Shown: positions 1 to 10,068, numbered from the stretch's first letter. The stretch: DNA of 64,000 nt from Novispirillum itersonii (GCF_014205675.1 NZ_JACIIX010000007.1:124001-188000), one strand, 5' to 3'. Program-made: numbers and translations. Notes: generated by a model from the sequence alone, not told the origin.

Positions 1-1734
1 CAGAACCATGCCCGTCTGCTGGGGCAGATTTTCCGGCATCTGGCCACCGGTCCCCGCCGCCTGCCCACCGACTGGGTGGCCGGGCATCTGGCGGCGCTGG
101 ACCGTACCGACGGCGATATGCACACCCTGATTGACCGCATCGCCGCCATCCGGGTCTGGGCCTATGTCGGTCAGCGGGCCGACTGGCTGCATGACGCCCG
201 GCACTGGCAGGATACTGCCCGGCGGATTGAGGATTCCCTGTCCGATGCCCTGCATGAACGGCTGACCCAGCGCTTTGTTGATGTCCGCACCAGTGTGCTG
301 GCCAGGCGGTTGCAGCAGGGCGGGCCGCTGCTGGCCTCGGTGTCGCGGGGGGATCAGGTTCGCGTCGAGGGCCATTCCGTCGGCACGCTGGAAGGGTTGA
401 CCTTCATCCCGGAAAAGGGCGAAAGCCGGATGGCGGACCGGGCGGTGATGAATGCCGCCAGCAAGGCCCTGCGCGGAGAGATCAGCCGCCGGGTGCAGGA
501 TCTGGCGCAGGCGGAGGATGACCTGATTGCCCTGTCGCCGCAGGGGCGGCTGCTGTGGCGTGGGGCGGATGTGGCGCGGCTGGTGCCGGGGCCGGATGTC
601 CTGCGGCCGGAAGTCGAAATCACCGGCGATGATTTTCTCGATGGACTGCAACGGGATCAGGTCCGCACCCGTCTGCGGCAGTGGGTGCAGACCACCCTGA
701 AAGAAGAGCTGTCGCCGTTGCTGGATGACCCGGTGATGCCGCTGGCGGCAGCAGCCCGGGGGATTCTGTATCAGGTGCGGGAAGGGTTGGGGTCGTGTCC
801 GGAGCGGGCGGTGCGCCCGCTGCTGGCCGCGCTGACGCCGGAGGACCGGCAGGCCCTGACCCGGACCGGGGTGCGGTTCGGGCGGCTGCGGGTGTTTGTC
901 CCGGCGCTGCTGAAGCCTGCGGCGGTGCGGTTGCGGGCGATTCTGCTGGCGGTTTTTGCCGGGCAGCCGCCGGTGGTGATCCGGGACGGCGCAATGGTTC
1001 TGGAGCCGCTGCCGGGGCAGGACGCCGCCTTCCATGCGGCGATCGGCTTCCCGCTGACCGGGGGCTGGGCGGTGCGGATTGATGCGCAGGAACGGCTGGC
1101 GGCGGCGGTCCGGCAGGCCCTGCGGCAACAGAAAGACGGGGGGGAGGCGACGCCGGAGATTGCCCTCGACCGGGCGGCGCTGTCGATCCTCAGCGCCCCG
1201 GCGCCGACGGTGGCCGATGTGCTGACGGCTCTGGGGTTTGGGGCGCGGGCGGAAGGCTCGGCGGTGCTGGTCCGGGCCGGGCCGGGGAAAGGGGACCGCA
1301 GGGCATCCGGACCGGCAAGCCCGGACCGGTTTTCGCCGGGAGGCGGACGGGGCCGTCCGGACCATGGCAGGGGCCATGACAGGAGCCGGGGGCGGCAGCG
1401 GGCGGAGTCTGATAATCCGTTTGCGGTGCTGAAAGCCCATGTCCGCGAGGTGCCACCGCCTGTACCGGAGCCGCCTGCCATCGCCGATCCACCGCCGCCC
1501 TCCCCGGAGGACGCACCGGGGGACGCAGCGGTCAAACGCCGCCGCCGCCGGAAAAAACCGGCGATGGCTTCGGTGTCCGTTTCAGTTTCCGCTTCCGGGC
1601 CTGCGTCAGTTCCTGTTGCGGGCTCTGCCGGGCCCGGGGGAGAGCCGACGGGGGACGCCCCGCCGCCCCGCCGTCGCCGCCCACGCCGTAAACCGAACCC
1701 AAAGACTGCTCCTGCCGGAGGGACACCGTCATGA
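1..1734 (+). CDS. Helicase-related protein, C-terminal part (cut by window edge)
   Basis: The frame is open from base 1, so the N-terminal motor is missing; 577 residues remain and no Walker A or DExH motif is in them. The retained part is the accessory region seen at the end of alphaproteobacterial Suv3/MgpS-like helicases. The last 170 residues or so are low-complexity, rich in G, P and R, with basic runs KRRRRRKK and RRRRPRRK that suit nucleic-acid binding. The stop overlaps the next start (ATGA), and a helicase followed by an S4-domain gene is a familiar alphaproteobacterial pair. The family assignment rests on this context and the tail more than on a catalytic motif. A GTG at 76 is in frame, but there is no reason to start there. 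Confidence 0.75.
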   Translation, partial: QNHARLLGQIFRHLATGPRRLPTDWVAGHLAALDRTDGDMHTLIDRIAAIRVWAYVGQRADWLHDARHWQDTARRIEDSLSDALHERLTQRFVDVRTSVLARRLQQGGPLLASVSRGDQVRVEGHSVGTLEGLTFIPEKGESRMADRAVMNAASKALRGEISRRVQDLAQAEDDLIALSPQGRLLWRGADVARLVPGPDVLRPEVEITGDDFLDGLQRDQVRTRLRQWVQTTLKEELSPLLDDPVMPLAAAARGILYQVREGLGSCPERAVRPLLAALTPEDRQALTRTGVRFGRLRVFVPALLKPAAVRLRAILLAVFAGQPPVVIRDGAMVLEPLPGQDAAFHAAIGFPLTGGWAVRIDAQERLAAAVRQALRQQKDGGEATPEIALDRAALSILSAPAPTVADVLTALGFGARAEGSAVLVRAGPGKGDRRASGPASPDRFSPGGGRGRPDHGRGHDRSRGRQRAESDNPFAVLKAHVREVPPPVPEPPAIADPPPPSPEDAPGDAAVKRRRRRKKPAMASVSVSVSASGPASVPVAGSAGPGGEPTGDAPPPRRRRPRRKPNPKTAPAGGTPS

Positions 1735-2105
1735 CAGAACCAGCCACCAAACTCAGACTCGACAAATGGCTGTGGTTCGCCCGGTTTGTCAAAACCCGGG
1801 GGCTGGCGCAGGACCTGTGCGAGAGTGGCCATGTCCGCCTGAACGGTCAGCCGGTCAGTAAGGCATCGACCTCGGTGAAGCCGGGGGATGAGCTGGTTCT
1901 GGTGCTGGGGCCGTACCGGCGCGCCCTGCGGGTTCTGGCCTTGGGGGTACGGCGTGGCCCGGCCCCGGAGGCCCAGACCCTGTATGAGGAAACGGCTGAG
2001 CCTGAACGTCTGGGCGGGTTCCTCAGCGAGTTCCGGCCCTCCGGCGAAGGACGGCCGACCAAAAAAGACCGTCGGGCTCTCGACCGTCTGAAGGCGATGG
2101 ACTGA
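1731..2105 (+). CDS. RNA-binding S4 domain protein (Hsp15/HslR-like)
   Basis: A 124-residue protein whose N-terminal half (about residues 9-70) is an S4 RNA-binding fold, beginning with the typical LRLDKWLWFARFVKTR segment. The C-terminal tail is basic (GRPTKKDRRALDRL), as in HslR/Hsp15. In E. coli that protein binds free 50S subunits carrying a stalled nascent chain. It is translationally coupled to the upstream helicase gene by a 4-base overlap, so the two are probably made together and may act on the same RNA. The relatives usually have ferredoxin and CarD genes downstream; here two binding-protein genes follow instead. Confidence 0.88.
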   Translation: MTEPATKLRLDKWLWFARFVKTRGLAQDLCESGHVRLNGQPVSKASTSVKPGDELVLVLGPYRRALRVLALGVRRGPAPEAQTLYEETAEPERLGGFLSEFRPSGEGRPTKKDRRALDRLKAMD

Positions 2106-2255
2106 GCCGGTTCCGGCGTGTCAGCGTCTGCCGCGACATATTTGCACGGCATCATATGCCGGAATCGGCAGGGCTTATGGTAAGCTGACAGCTAAACCTG
2201 TTCCGCACGGGGGTGCATGGGGGCGGGGACGCTGAAAGGGGAAGGTCAGCGCCAG

Positions 2256-3059
2256 ATGTCTGTCAGCCGGTGTTTTATCCATGCCCTGCTCGTGGTGCTG
2301 TCTGTTTTGACCGGGCTGCATCCGTGGACCCGGGCCGGGGCGGATCCTGTGTCCCGGGGGCTGTTTGAGGACGGGCACTGCCTCCGGCCGGTCCGGGTGG
2401 GCTATCTGCCGCGTCCCCCGTATCAGGCGGTTTCTGAAACCGGTGAGATCCGGGGCATCGACCTTGATCTTGTCCGCGAGGTGCTGACGGCGGTCGGCTG
2501 CCCGACGGAATTTGTCGCGGTCGGCTGGCCGCGGGCCCTGCCCCTGTTGGAGCGCGGGGTGATTGATATGTTGCCCGGCGCGTCCTTCAGCGTGGAGCGG
2601 GCTGTCTATGCCCAGTTCAGCGTACCGTACCGGCGGGAAACTTTTGCCCTCTATGTCCGGTCCGGGCAGGTGGAGGCCTATCCGCTGGCGTCGCTGGCCG
2701 ATGTCGGTCCGCAACGGTTTCATCTGGCCCTGAATGCGGATGCCCTGTACGGGGCCGAGGTTTCCGCCCTGCTGACGGTCCCGGAGTTCCGGGCGCAGGT
2801 GACCCTGATCAAGGGGGTTGAGCAGCCGTCGCTCGTTTCTATAGGCAGGGTTGATGGGTATCTTCTCGATACCGGAACGGCATCCTCTTATAATGGATCA
2901 GTGACGCGGGCTGAACAGCTGGAGCGCCATCCGGCCGTCACCATTGATAACGGTCCGGTGCATTTCATGTTCAGCCGGCTGACGGTGCCGGACAGTCTGG
3001 TCGGGTTGGTCAATGAGCGCATTGCCCTGCGCCCGGACGGAGCTGATGCCATCCGGTGA
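2256..3059 (+). CDS. Periplasmic substrate-binding protein, SBP_bac_3 type (copy 1)
   Basis: 267 residues from the ATG at 2256; an in-frame ATG at 2217 would put a charged stretch before the signal peptide. The N-terminus (about residues 7-28, ALLVVLSVLTGLHPW) is a Sec-type signal peptide. The mature part starts with the family hallmark VRVGYLPRPPYQAV and continues GIDLDLVREVL, typical of polar amino-acid binding proteins. Two cysteines (before strand 1 and in VGCPTEF) recur in the next gene and could form a disulfide. No ABC permease or ATPase gene is nearby, so it may feed a distant transporter or a sensor. It is a clear paralogue of the next gene. The ligand is unknown. Confidence 0.8.
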   Translation: MSVSRCFIHALLVVLSVLTGLHPWTRAGADPVSRGLFEDGHCLRPVRVGYLPRPPYQAVSETGEIRGIDLDLVREVLTAVGCPTEFVAVGWPRALPLLERGVIDMLPGASFSVERAVYAQFSVPYRRETFALYVRSGQVEAYPLASLADVGPQRFHLALNADALYGAEVSALLTVPEFRAQVTLIKGVEQPSLVSIGRVDGYLLDTGTASSYNGSVTRAEQLERHPAVTIDNGPVHFMFSRLTVPDSLVGLVNERIALRPDGADAIR

Positions 3060-3160
3060 CGGTGCCGGTCGCTGACAACACCGGACGGCGTTCTGTCAGG
3101 GATCATGGGGTCATGGGGGGATGCGGACCTGCGCGGGTCTGCTGCCAAAAGGGGTTTGAG

Positions 3161-3994
3161 ATGATTCCCCAGAAGCCTTCCGGGACATTCCGGCTGTCCG
3201 CACGGGCCGGAGACCGGGCCCCGTTCCGGGGGCTGATGGCCTGCGCGGTCATGGTCTGGGCGGTGCTGTCTGCTGTCTCCTCCCCGGCTGCCTCCCTCTG
3301 TCCCGATGTTGTCCGGATCGGGTATCTGCCTGACTGGCCCCCCTATCAGTATGTGGATTCTGAAGGCCAGCCGCAGGGGCTGGATGTGGAGGCTGCCCGT
3401 CGGGCGGTCAGCGCGGCGGGATGCCCGCTGGAACTGGTGGCGATTGGCTGGCCCCGGGTGATGTCGCTGCTCGAAAAGGGAGTGGTCGATATGGTGGCCG
3501 GGATTTCGGAAACCCCGGAACGGGACCAGATCGCCGCCTTCAGTGCCCCCTATCGCCGCGAGCAGGTCGGCCTGTATGTCCGGCCGGGGGACAGCCGTGT
3601 CTACCCCCTGACCGGCCTTGCCGATATCGAGACCCTGCGGTTCCGGCTCGGGGTAACGGCAGGGGCCTATTATGGCGATGACTTTTTGCGGCTGATGGCC
3701 CGCCCGGCGTTCCGGTCCCATGTGGTGGAGGTGCAGGGCGCGGATAATCCGGGACTGGTGGTGATCGGCCGGGTTGACGGCTATCTCCTCGATGTCATCT
3801 CGGCGCAGGCGGTGATGCAGGAGGCTGATCCGCCGCTGGTGCTGGAACAGCATCCGGGGGTGCTGATTGATAACGGCTCCATCCATTTTGCTTACAGCCG
3901 GATCCGGATGTCGCCGGAGCTGGTGGCCCGGATTGATGCCCTGCTGCCGCAGGACGGAGCGGAGGAGGGGGACAAGGCCCGGCCATCCAACTGA
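3161..3994 (+). CDS. Periplasmic substrate-binding protein, SBP_bac_3 type (copy 2)
   Basis: 277 residues from the ATG at 3161, chosen because AAGGGG lies 7 bases upstream; the frame is open further back to 3056. A hydrophobic segment near residues 23-45 (MACAVMVWAVLSAVSS) is the signal peptide, after an unusually long basic N-region. The mature protein opens with VVRIGYLPDWPPYQYVD. It matches its neighbour along its length (for example IGWPRVMSLLEKGVVDM here against VGWPRALPLLERGVIDM there), so the pair arose by tandem duplication. The same two cysteines are kept. No transport partner is visible within the window. Confidence 0.82.
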   Translation: MIPQKPSGTFRLSARAGDRAPFRGLMACAVMVWAVLSAVSSPAASLCPDVVRIGYLPDWPPYQYVDSEGQPQGLDVEAARRAVSAAGCPLELVAIGWPRVMSLLEKGVVDMVAGISETPERDQIAAFSAPYRREQVGLYVRPGDSRVYPLTGLADIETLRFRLGVTAGAYYGDDFLRLMARPAFRSHVVEVQGADNPGLVVIGRVDGYLLDVISAQAVMQEADPPLVLEQHPGVLIDNGSIHFAYSRIRMSPELVARIDALLPQDGAEEGDKARPSN

Positions 3995-4027
3995 CGTTAT
4001 CCGGCGGAAGGTACGGGAGCAGGGCTG

Positions 4028-4687
4028 TTACTGCGGTCCGGTGGCGGCGATCAGGGCTTTCAGCCGGGCGGTGATGGCCGGGTTGGTCCAGTCGGCCTCG
4101 CCGGTCAGGCGGGCAATCTGGCGGCCCTGTGGGTCCAGCAGGATGCTGACCGGCAGGCCGGGGGCATGGAAGGCCCGCCCGGCATTGCCTTTGGGGTCGA
4201 GCAGGATATCCAGACCGGTCAGGGAATTGCGGGCCAGATAGGGGTCAACCTGCCGGGCTCCGCCCAGATCCTGACTGATGGCGACCACCTGAAAGCGGTC
4301 GCCGCCCAGCGTCCGTTGCAGGGTCATCAGTGATGGCATTTCCTTCAGGCAGGGCTGGCACCAGGTGGCCCACAGATTGACCAGAACGACCTTACCACGC
4401 CACAGCTCCAGCCCCACCGGCTGGCCTGCCCGGTCGGTGACCTCCGGGGATTGATGGCGGCAGGGCGGCACGGTTTCCACCAACGTTCCCAGCATACGCA
4501 TCCCGGCCTTGTCAGCCTCTGCCGAACAGGCCGGAGCGGCATCGGTGCTGACGATTTGTTCCGCCCGCACCGCCTGCGGGGTTGCAAGTACGCCCGTAAT
4601 GGTCAAAATCGCCCGCAGGGTGCCTGCCGTCCGCAGGATCCGCCCTTTAGTCCTTGCCGTGTTCCAGCCGGGTAGCCGCAGCATCAT
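4028..4687 (-). CDS. TlpA-family thiol-disulfide oxidoreductase
   Basis: 219 residues with an N-terminal signal or anchor segment (about residues 14-40) and a thioredoxin-like fold of the AhpC-TSA/Redoxin type. The active site is [14 protein letters not shown], the CxxC form typical of TlpA/ResA periplasmic reductases, which serve cytochrome c or CuA maturation. A cis-proline is seen in [15 protein letters not shown]. The start is the first of two adjacent ATGs, with GAGG about 10 bases upstream. It is divergent from argH and the two start codons overlap by two bases, so each promoter must lie inside the other gene. The tlpA/argH arrangement is common in alphaproteobacteria. Confidence 0.88.
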   Translation of the reverse strand: MMLRLPGWNTARTKGRILRTAGTLRAILTITGVLATPQAVRAEQIVSTDAAPACSAEADKAGMRMLGTLVETVPPCRHQSPEVTDRAGQPVGLELWRGKVVLVNLWATWCQPCLKEMPSLMTLQRTLGGDRFQVVAISQDLGGARQVDPYLARNSLTGLDILLDPKGNAGRAFHAPGLPVSILLDPQGRQIARLTGEADWTNPAITARLKALIAATGPQ

Positions 4688-6098
4688 GACCACGTCCTCT
4701 TCCTCCGCCTCCTCCACCAGCAGCATCTGGGGGGGCCGTTTTGAGTCCGGCCCGTCAGCCGTCATGGAAGCGATCAATGCCTCCATCGGTTTTGACAAGC
4801 GCCTGTACAGGCAGGATATCGCTGGCTCGCGCGCCCATTGCAAGATGCTGGCAGCGGCCGGGGTGATTTCTGACGCGGACCGGGATGCCATTCTGACCGG
4901 TCTGGCGCAGGTGGAACAGGAAATTGAAACCGGCGTGTTCGAATTCAAGACGGCGCTGGAAGACATCCACATGAACGTGGAAAGCCGCCTGAAAGAGCTG
5001 ATCGGCGAACCGGCGGGCCGTCTGCACACCGCCCGGTCGCGCAACGATCAGGTGGCGACTGATTTCCGCCTGTGGGTGCGCGATGCCACCGACCGGGCGC
5101 AGGCGCAGCTGAAGGCCCTGATCACCGCCCTGATCGGGCAGGCGGAACGCCATGCCGCCACCGTGATGCCGGGCTTCACCCATCTGCAGGCGGCGCAGCC
5201 GGTGACCTTTGGCCACCACATGCTGGCCTATGTCGAAATGTTCGGCCGCGACCTTGGCCGTTTTGCCGATGCCCGCAGGCGGATGAATGAATGCCCGCTG
5301 GGGTCGGCGGCACTGGCCGGAACCGGCTTCCCGATCGACCGTTTCATGACGGCGGCGGAGCTGGGCTTCGACCGCCCGATGGCCAATTCTCTGGATGGTG
5401 TGTCTGACCGCGATTTCGCGCTGGAATACATGAGCAGCGCCGCCATCACCAGCGTCCACCTGTCGCGTCTGGCCGAGGAACTGGTGATCTGGACCTCGGC
5501 GCAGTTCCGCTTCGTGCGGCTGCCGGATGGTTATTCCACCGGCTCGTCGATCATGCCGCAGAAGCGCAACCCCGATGCGGCGGAACTGATCCGCGCCAAG
5601 GCCGGGCGGGTGATCGGCGACCTGAATGCCCTGCTGATCGTGATGAAGGGGCTGCCGCTGGCCTATTCCAAGGACATGCAGGACGATAAGGAGCCGGTGT
5701 TTGAGGTTGCCGATACGCTGGACCTGTCGCTGCTGGCGATGACCGGGATGATCGCGGAACTGACCGCCAACGTTGACCGCCTGCGGGCCGCCGCCGGGGC
5801 CGGGTTCACCACCGCCACCGACATTGCCGACTGGTGTGTGCGGGCCCTGAACATGCCGTTCCGCGATGCCCACCATGTTGCCGGATCGATCGTCAAAATG
5901 GCCGAGCAGCGCAACGTCGGTCTGGAAGACCTGTCGCTGGCTGATCTCCAGACGGTTGAGGCGCGGATCACCCCGGAAGCCATGAAGGTGCTGTCGGTCG
6001 ATTATTCGGTGGCCAGCCGCACCTCCTACGGCGGCACCGCTCCGGCCAATGTGGCGGAACAGGTGGCCCGGGCCAAAGCCCGCTTTCTGGAGGGCTGA
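4686..6098 (+). CDS. argH: Argininosuccinate lyase
   Basis: 470 residues. It splits argininosuccinate into arginine and fumarate, the last step of arginine synthesis, in the cytosol as a tetramer. The fumarase/aspartase superfamily signature [12 protein letters not shown] is near residues 287-298. The family start [11 protein letters not shown] is near residue 13, and [10 protein letters not shown] near residue 112 is the conserved substrate-binding stretch. The ATG at 4686 gives the standard length; the frame runs back to 4509, but that would add residues the family lacks. The ribosome-binding site is weak. It heads a run with the small lipoprotein gene and lysA. Confidence 0.97.
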   Translation: MTTSSSSASSTSSIWGGRFESGPSAVMEAINASIGFDKRLYRQDIAGSRAHCKMLAAAGVISDADRDAILTGLAQVEQEIETGVFEFKTALEDIHMNVESRLKELIGEPAGRLHTARSRNDQVATDFRLWVRDATDRAQAQLKALITALIGQAERHAATVMPGFTHLQAAQPVTFGHHMLAYVEMFGRDLGRFADARRRMNECPLGSAALAGTGFPIDRFMTAAELGFDRPMANSLDGVSDRDFALEYMSSAAITSVHLSRLAEELVIWTSAQFRFVRLPDGYSTGSSIMPQKRNPDAAELIRAKAGRVIGDLNALLIVMKGLPLAYSKDMQDDKEPVFEVADTLDLSLLAMTGMIAELTANVDRLRAAAGAGFTTATDIADWCVRALNMPFRDAHHVAGSIVKMAEQRNVGLEDLSLADLQTVEARITPEAMKVLSVDYSVASRTSYGGTAPANVAEQVARAKARFLEG

Positions 6099-6101
6099 GG
6101 G

Positions 6102-6248
6102 ATGACGCGCTGGTCCGCTGTGGTGCGGGTGGTGCTGACGCTGGCGGTGATTGCGGTCGCCGCCGGGTCCCTGTCCGCCTGCGGGCGCAAGGGCAAGCCG
6201 GTCGGCCCCGACGGGGCCAGCTACGATCTGCCCTATCCCCGCTCCTGA
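6102..6248 (+). CDS. lptM: LptM-like small outer-membrane lipoprotein
   Basis: A 48-residue ORF only 3 bases after argH. It has a basic N-terminus, a hydrophobic signal (VVRVVLTLAVIAVAAG) and the lipobox LSAC, with Cys26 as the lipidation site. After the cysteine comes GRKGKPVGPDG, matching the C-G-x-K-G-P pattern of the LptM/YifL family. In E. coli LptM helps LptD oxidise and assemble in the LPS translocon. The argH - small lipoprotein - lysA order is typical of alphaproteobacteria and supports reality despite the short length. Confidence 0.85.
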   Translation: MTRWSAVVRVVLTLAVIAVAAGSLSACGRKGKPVGPDGASYDLPYPRS

Positions 6249-6293
6249 CCTCTGTTTTCTGTTTTAGACCCCCCAGCCGGATGATCTGCCGTT

Positions 6294-7562
6294 ATGCATC
6301 ATTTTGATTACCGGAATGGCGTGCTGCACGCCGAAGATGTCGCCCTGACCGAGATTGCCGAAGCGGTGGGCACCCCGTTTTATGCCTATTCAACGGCGAC
6401 GCTGGAGCGGCATTACACCGTGTTCCGCGATTCGCTGGCCGAGGTGAACGGCTCTGTCTGCTTTGCGGTGAAGGCCAACAGCAATCAGGCGGTTCTGCGC
6501 ACGCTGGGGGCGCTGGGCTGCGGGGCCGATGTGGTGTCAGTCGGGGAAATGCAGGTGGCGATCCGGGCCGGGATTCCGGCCAGCCGCATCATTTACTCCG
6601 GGGTTGGCAAGACCGCGGATGATCTGGAGCAGGCGCTGGAGGCCGGGGTCCATCAGATCAACGTCGAGTCGGCGCCGGAGCTGGAGCTGCTGAACGCGGT
6701 GGCGTCGGCCCGGGGCGTGCGCGCCCCGGTGGCCCTGCGCGTCAACCCCGATGTCGGGGCGGGTGGGCACGAGAAGATCACCACCGGCAACAAGGAAACC
6801 AAGTTCGGCATCGAATGGACGGCGGCGCATGCTATCTATAAGCGGGCGGTCAGCCTGCCGGGCATCGACGTCAAGGGCATCGCCATTCACATCGGCAGCC
6901 AGATCGCCAGCCTGAAGCCGTTTGAGGCGGCCTTCCTGCGGGTGCGGGATCTGGTGGCGATCCTGCGGGCCGACGGTATTCAGATTTCCCGCCTCGATCT
7001 GGGCGGCGGTCTCGGTGTGCCGTATGAGGACGGGAATGACATTCCGCCGCCGCCGCCGGAATATGCCGCCATCGTCAAGCGCACGCTGGGGGATCTCGGC
7101 TGCGCCATCACCTGCGAACCGGGCCGCCTGATTGTCGGCAATGCCGGGGTGCTGGTGTCGGAAGTGATCTATGTGAAGGAAGGCAGCACCCGCACCTTCG
7201 CGGTGGTTGATGCCGCCATGAACGACCTGATGCGCCCGGCAATGTATGACGCTTTCCATGGCATTGTTCCGGTGGCCCAGCCGGAAGCCGGGGCGGAGCA
7301 GATTGCCTATGACGTGGTCGGCCCGGTCTGCGAAACCAGCGATATCTTCGCCAAGCAGCGCCGCCTGCCGGTTCTGGCCGCCGGAGATCTGATCGCCTTC
7401 CGCACCGCCGGGGCCTATGGGGCGTCGATGTCCAACCAGTACAACACCCGGCCGCTGATTCCGGAAGTGCTGGTGAAGGGCGACCGCTTTGCCGTCATCC
7501 GCCGCCGCCCGACGCTGGATGAGATGCTGGCGCTGGAGCAGACCCCGGACTGGATGGCCTGA
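6294..7562 (+). CDS. lysA: Diaminopimelate decarboxylase
   Basis: 422 residues. A PLP-dependent fold-type III enzyme that decarboxylates meso-diaminopimelate to lysine. The PLP lysine lies in CFAVKANSN (about residue 61), the phosphate-binding glycine loop in DLGGGLGVPY, and the CEPGR segment near residue 277. The active-site Cys of the partner subunit is in PVCETSDIFA, followed by the conserved AGAYGASMSNQYN near the C-terminus. It is the last gene of the argH run and is closed by a strong terminator just downstream. Full length for the family. Confidence 0.97.
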   Translation: MHHFDYRNGVLHAEDVALTEIAEAVGTPFYAYSTATLERHYTVFRDSLAEVNGSVCFAVKANSNQAVLRTLGALGCGADVVSVGEMQVAIRAGIPASRIIYSGVGKTADDLEQALEAGVHQINVESAPELELLNAVASARGVRAPVALRVNPDVGAGGHEKITTGNKETKFGIEWTAAHAIYKRAVSLPGIDVKGIAIHIGSQIASLKPFEAAFLRVRDLVAILRADGIQISRLDLGGGLGVPYEDGNDIPPPPPEYAAIVKRTLGDLGCAITCEPGRLIVGNAGVLVSEVIYVKEGSTRTFAVVDAAMNDLMRPAMYDAFHGIVPVAQPEAGAEQIAYDVVGPVCETSDIFAKQRRLPVLAAGDLIAFRTAGAYGASMSNQYNTRPLIPEVLVKGDRFAVIRRRPTLDEMLALEQTPDWMA

Positions 7563-7598
7563 GGCCGGGGCCGTCCGCAGCCGTCTGTTACCCGATCA

Positions 7599-7638
7599 GG
7601 GGGGAGGTGCCGCAGGGTGCCTCCCCCCGGTTGTTTTT
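7599..7638 (+). terminator. Rho-independent terminator after lysA
   Basis: GGGGGGAGG pairs with CCTCCCCCC around a short GC-rich loop, followed by a T-rich run (GGTTGTTTTT). Confidence 0.85.
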
Positions 7639-8056
7639 CCGGGCGCAAACAGCCGGTTCTGATACGGACGTTGCGTCAAACAGGCTTCCCGGGACGGAAA
7701 CTTTCGTGGCGGCGGGTGGCATAGCCCGTGACAACCGGATGGACTTTCCCTAAGATGATCTCCGACACTACCCGAAAGAGGTGGGATCAAGAACAATCAG
7801 GGAGGCCGTCACGGCCGTTTCCGCACAGACCCCGGCAGACAACCGCCCCGCAGAGGACCGGTGCCAGAGGGGATGGTGGAAACAGTCCGGGGGATGGGGA
7901 TCTGTCACCGCACGGGCCGGCCGGCCGGTTGCGGACGGTGGATGCCTCAGGCCGGACGCTGTGCCTCAGTCTCCCTGCGGGTTGCAGAAACGGACCTGTA
8001 CCGCCGCTGGGTGTGGCGGTGCCGGTCATGCGGATGACTGAAGGAGACACCCTCTC
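7639..8056 (+). other. Long non-coding stretch before acs
   Basis: About 420 bases between the lysA terminator and acs with no convincing gene. Short open frames on the plus strand lack family features or ribosome-binding sites. It probably holds the acs promoter and a long leader. A good ribosome-binding site (AAGGAG) precedes the acs ATG. I could not match the leader to a known riboswitch. Confidence 0.4.
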
Positions 8057-9994
8057 ATGGACGCCAATGTGTTCCCGGTTCCCGAGGCGATTGCCAAAAC
8101 CGCGCTGATCGACAACGCCAAATACCTTGAAATGTATGACCGTTCGGTGAAGGACTCTGTCGGGTTCTGGGCCGAGCATGGTCAGCGCATCGACTGGATC
8201 AAGCCCTACACCGAGGTGAAGGACGTATCCTATGATCCGCATGATGTGCATATCCGCTGGTTCCACGACGGCACCCTGAACGTCTCGGCCAACTGCCTTG
8301 ACCGTCACCTCGCCACCCGCGGCGATCAGACCGCCATCATCTGGGAAGGGGATGATCCGTCGGAAAGCGAGAACATCACCTACCGTGATCTGCACGCCCG
8401 CGTGTGCCGCTTCGCCAACGCCATGAAGGCGCAGGGCGTCAAGAAGGGCGACCGCGTCTGCATCTATCTGCCGATGATCCCGGAAGCAGCGGTGGCGATG
8501 CTGGCCTGCGCCCGCATCGGTGCCGTGCATTCCATCGTCTTCGGCGGCTTCTCGCCGGACAGCCTGTCCAACCGCATTCAGGATTCTGAGTGCGTGATGC
8601 TGATCACCTCGGACGAAGGTCTGCGCGGTGGCCGTAAGGTGCCGCTGAAGGCCAACGCCGATAAGGCCCTGGAAACCTGCCCGTCGGTGACGTCGGTGGT
8701 GGTGGTCAAGCGCACCGGCGGGGCCGTGGCGATGACCGAAGGCCGCGACGTGTGGTACCACGACGTGGTGGCCGCCGCCTCCGCCGACTGCCCGGCGGAA
8801 GAGCTGGACGCCGAACACCCGCTGTTCATCCTCTACACCTCCGGCTCCACCGGCAAGCCGAAGGGGGTTCTGCACACCTCCGGCGGCTATCTGGTCTATG
8901 CCTCGATGACCCATCAGTACGTCTTTGACTACAAGGATGGGGATATCTACTGGTGTACGGCGGATGTGGGCTGGGTCACCGGTCACTCCTACATCGTCTA
9001 TGGTCCGCTGGCCAACGGTGCCACCACCCTGATGTTTGAAGGCGTGCCGAACTACCCGTCGGTGTCGCGCTTCTGGGATGTGATTGACAAGCATCAGGTC
9101 TCCATCTTCTACACCGCCCCGACCGCCATCCGTTCGCTGATGCGCGAAGGGGAAGAGCCGGTGCAGCGTACCAGCCGCAAGTCCCTGCGCCTGCTGGGGT
9201 CGGTTGGCGAGCCGATCAATCCGGAAGCCTGGCTGTGGTATCACCGCGTGGTCGGTGACAGCCGCTGCCCGATCGTTGACACCTGGTGGCAGACCGAAAC
9301 CGGCGGCATCCTGATCACCCCGCTGCCGGGCGCGACCGCCCTGAAGCCGGGCTCGGCCACCCGTCCGTTCTTCGGCGTGGTGCCGCTGCTGGTCGATGCC
9401 GAAGGCAATGAACTCTCCGGGGCCACCGAAGGCAACCTGTGCATCGCCGATTCGTGGCCGGGCCAGATGCGGACGGTGTATGGCGACCACGAGCGCTTCG
9501 TGCAGACCTACTTCACCACCTACAAGGGCTATTACTTCACCGGCGACGGCTGCCGCCGCGATGAGGATGGCTATTACTGGATCACCGGCCGCGTTGACGA
9601 CGTCATCAACGTGTCCGGCCACCGTATGGGCACCGCCGAAGTCGAATCGGCTCTGGTGGCCCATCCGAAGGTCGCCGAAGCGGCGGTGGTCGGGTATCCG
9701 CACGACATCAAGGGGCAGGGCATCTATGCCTATGTCACGCTGGTGGCGGGCGAGGAACCGACCGAAGCCCTGCGCAAGGAACTGGTGGGTTGGGTCCGCA
9801 CCGAAATCGGCCCGATTGCCAGCCCGGATGTGATCCAGTGGGCCCCCGGCCTGCCGAAGACCCGCTCCGGCAAGATCATGCGCCGCATTCTGCGCAAGAT
9901 CGCCGAGAACGACTTCGGGGCGCTGGGCGATACTTCGACCCTTGCCGATCCGACCGTTGTTGATGACCTGATCGATAACCGTCCGGATGCCTGA
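8057..9994 (+). CDS. acs: Acetyl-CoA synthetase (AMP-forming)
   Basis: 645 residues, standard length. It activates acetate with ATP and CoA to acetyl-CoA, giving AMP and PPi. The P-loop-like signature [11 protein letters not shown] is near residue 260; WWQTETGG and the hinge motif [20 protein letters not shown] follow. The catalytic C-terminal lysine is in [12 protein letters not shown] near residue 605, the site that acetylation (Pat/CobB type) switches off in this family. It stands alone between two terminators with AAGGAG upstream of the ATG, so it is a single-gene unit. Confidence 0.97.
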   Translation: MDANVFPVPEAIAKTALIDNAKYLEMYDRSVKDSVGFWAEHGQRIDWIKPYTEVKDVSYDPHDVHIRWFHDGTLNVSANCLDRHLATRGDQTAIIWEGDDPSESENITYRDLHARVCRFANAMKAQGVKKGDRVCIYLPMIPEAAVAMLACARIGAVHSIVFGGFSPDSLSNRIQDSECVMLITSDEGLRGGRKVPLKANADKALETCPSVTSVVVVKRTGGAVAMTEGRDVWYHDVVAAASADCPAEELDAEHPLFILYTSGSTGKPKGVLHTSGGYLVYASMTHQYVFDYKDGDIYWCTADVGWVTGHSYIVYGPLANGATTLMFEGVPNYPSVSRFWDVIDKHQVSIFYTAPTAIRSLMREGEEPVQRTSRKSLRLLGSVGEPINPEAWLWYHRVVGDSRCPIVDTWWQTETGGILITPLPGATALKPGSATRPFFGVVPLLVDAEGNELSGATEGNLCIADSWPGQMRTVYGDHERFVQTYFTTYKGYYFTGDGCRRDEDGYYWITGRVDDVINVSGHRMGTAEVESALVAHPKVAEAAVVGYPHDIKGQGIYAYVTLVAGEEPTEALRKELVGWVRTEIGPIASPDVIQWAPGLPKTRSGKIMRRILRKIAENDFGALGDTSTLADPTVVDDLIDNRPDA

Positions 9995-10030
9995 GGCCTC
10001 AGTGGCTTCAGAGTTCTGATGGCTTCCGTC

Positions 10031-10068
10031 AAAAGCCCCCCGGGTCAGTCTGATCCGGGGGGCTTTTT
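10031..10068. terminator. Bidirectional terminator between acs and the methyltransferase
   Basis: AAAAGCCCCCCGG and CCGGGGGGCTTTTT form a near-perfect stem with A and T runs on either side, so it can serve both acs (plus) and the convergent mo-cluster (minus). Confidence 0.92.

Noticed and set aside
7840-8050. Cobalamin riboswitch or RNase P RNA before acs
   Set aside because: A CAGTCCGG stretch recalls these RNAs, but the other conserved boxes are absent.
7787-9703. 638-codon open frame on the minus strand
   Set aside because: Antisense of acs; His- and Gly-rich shadow translation, no start signals.
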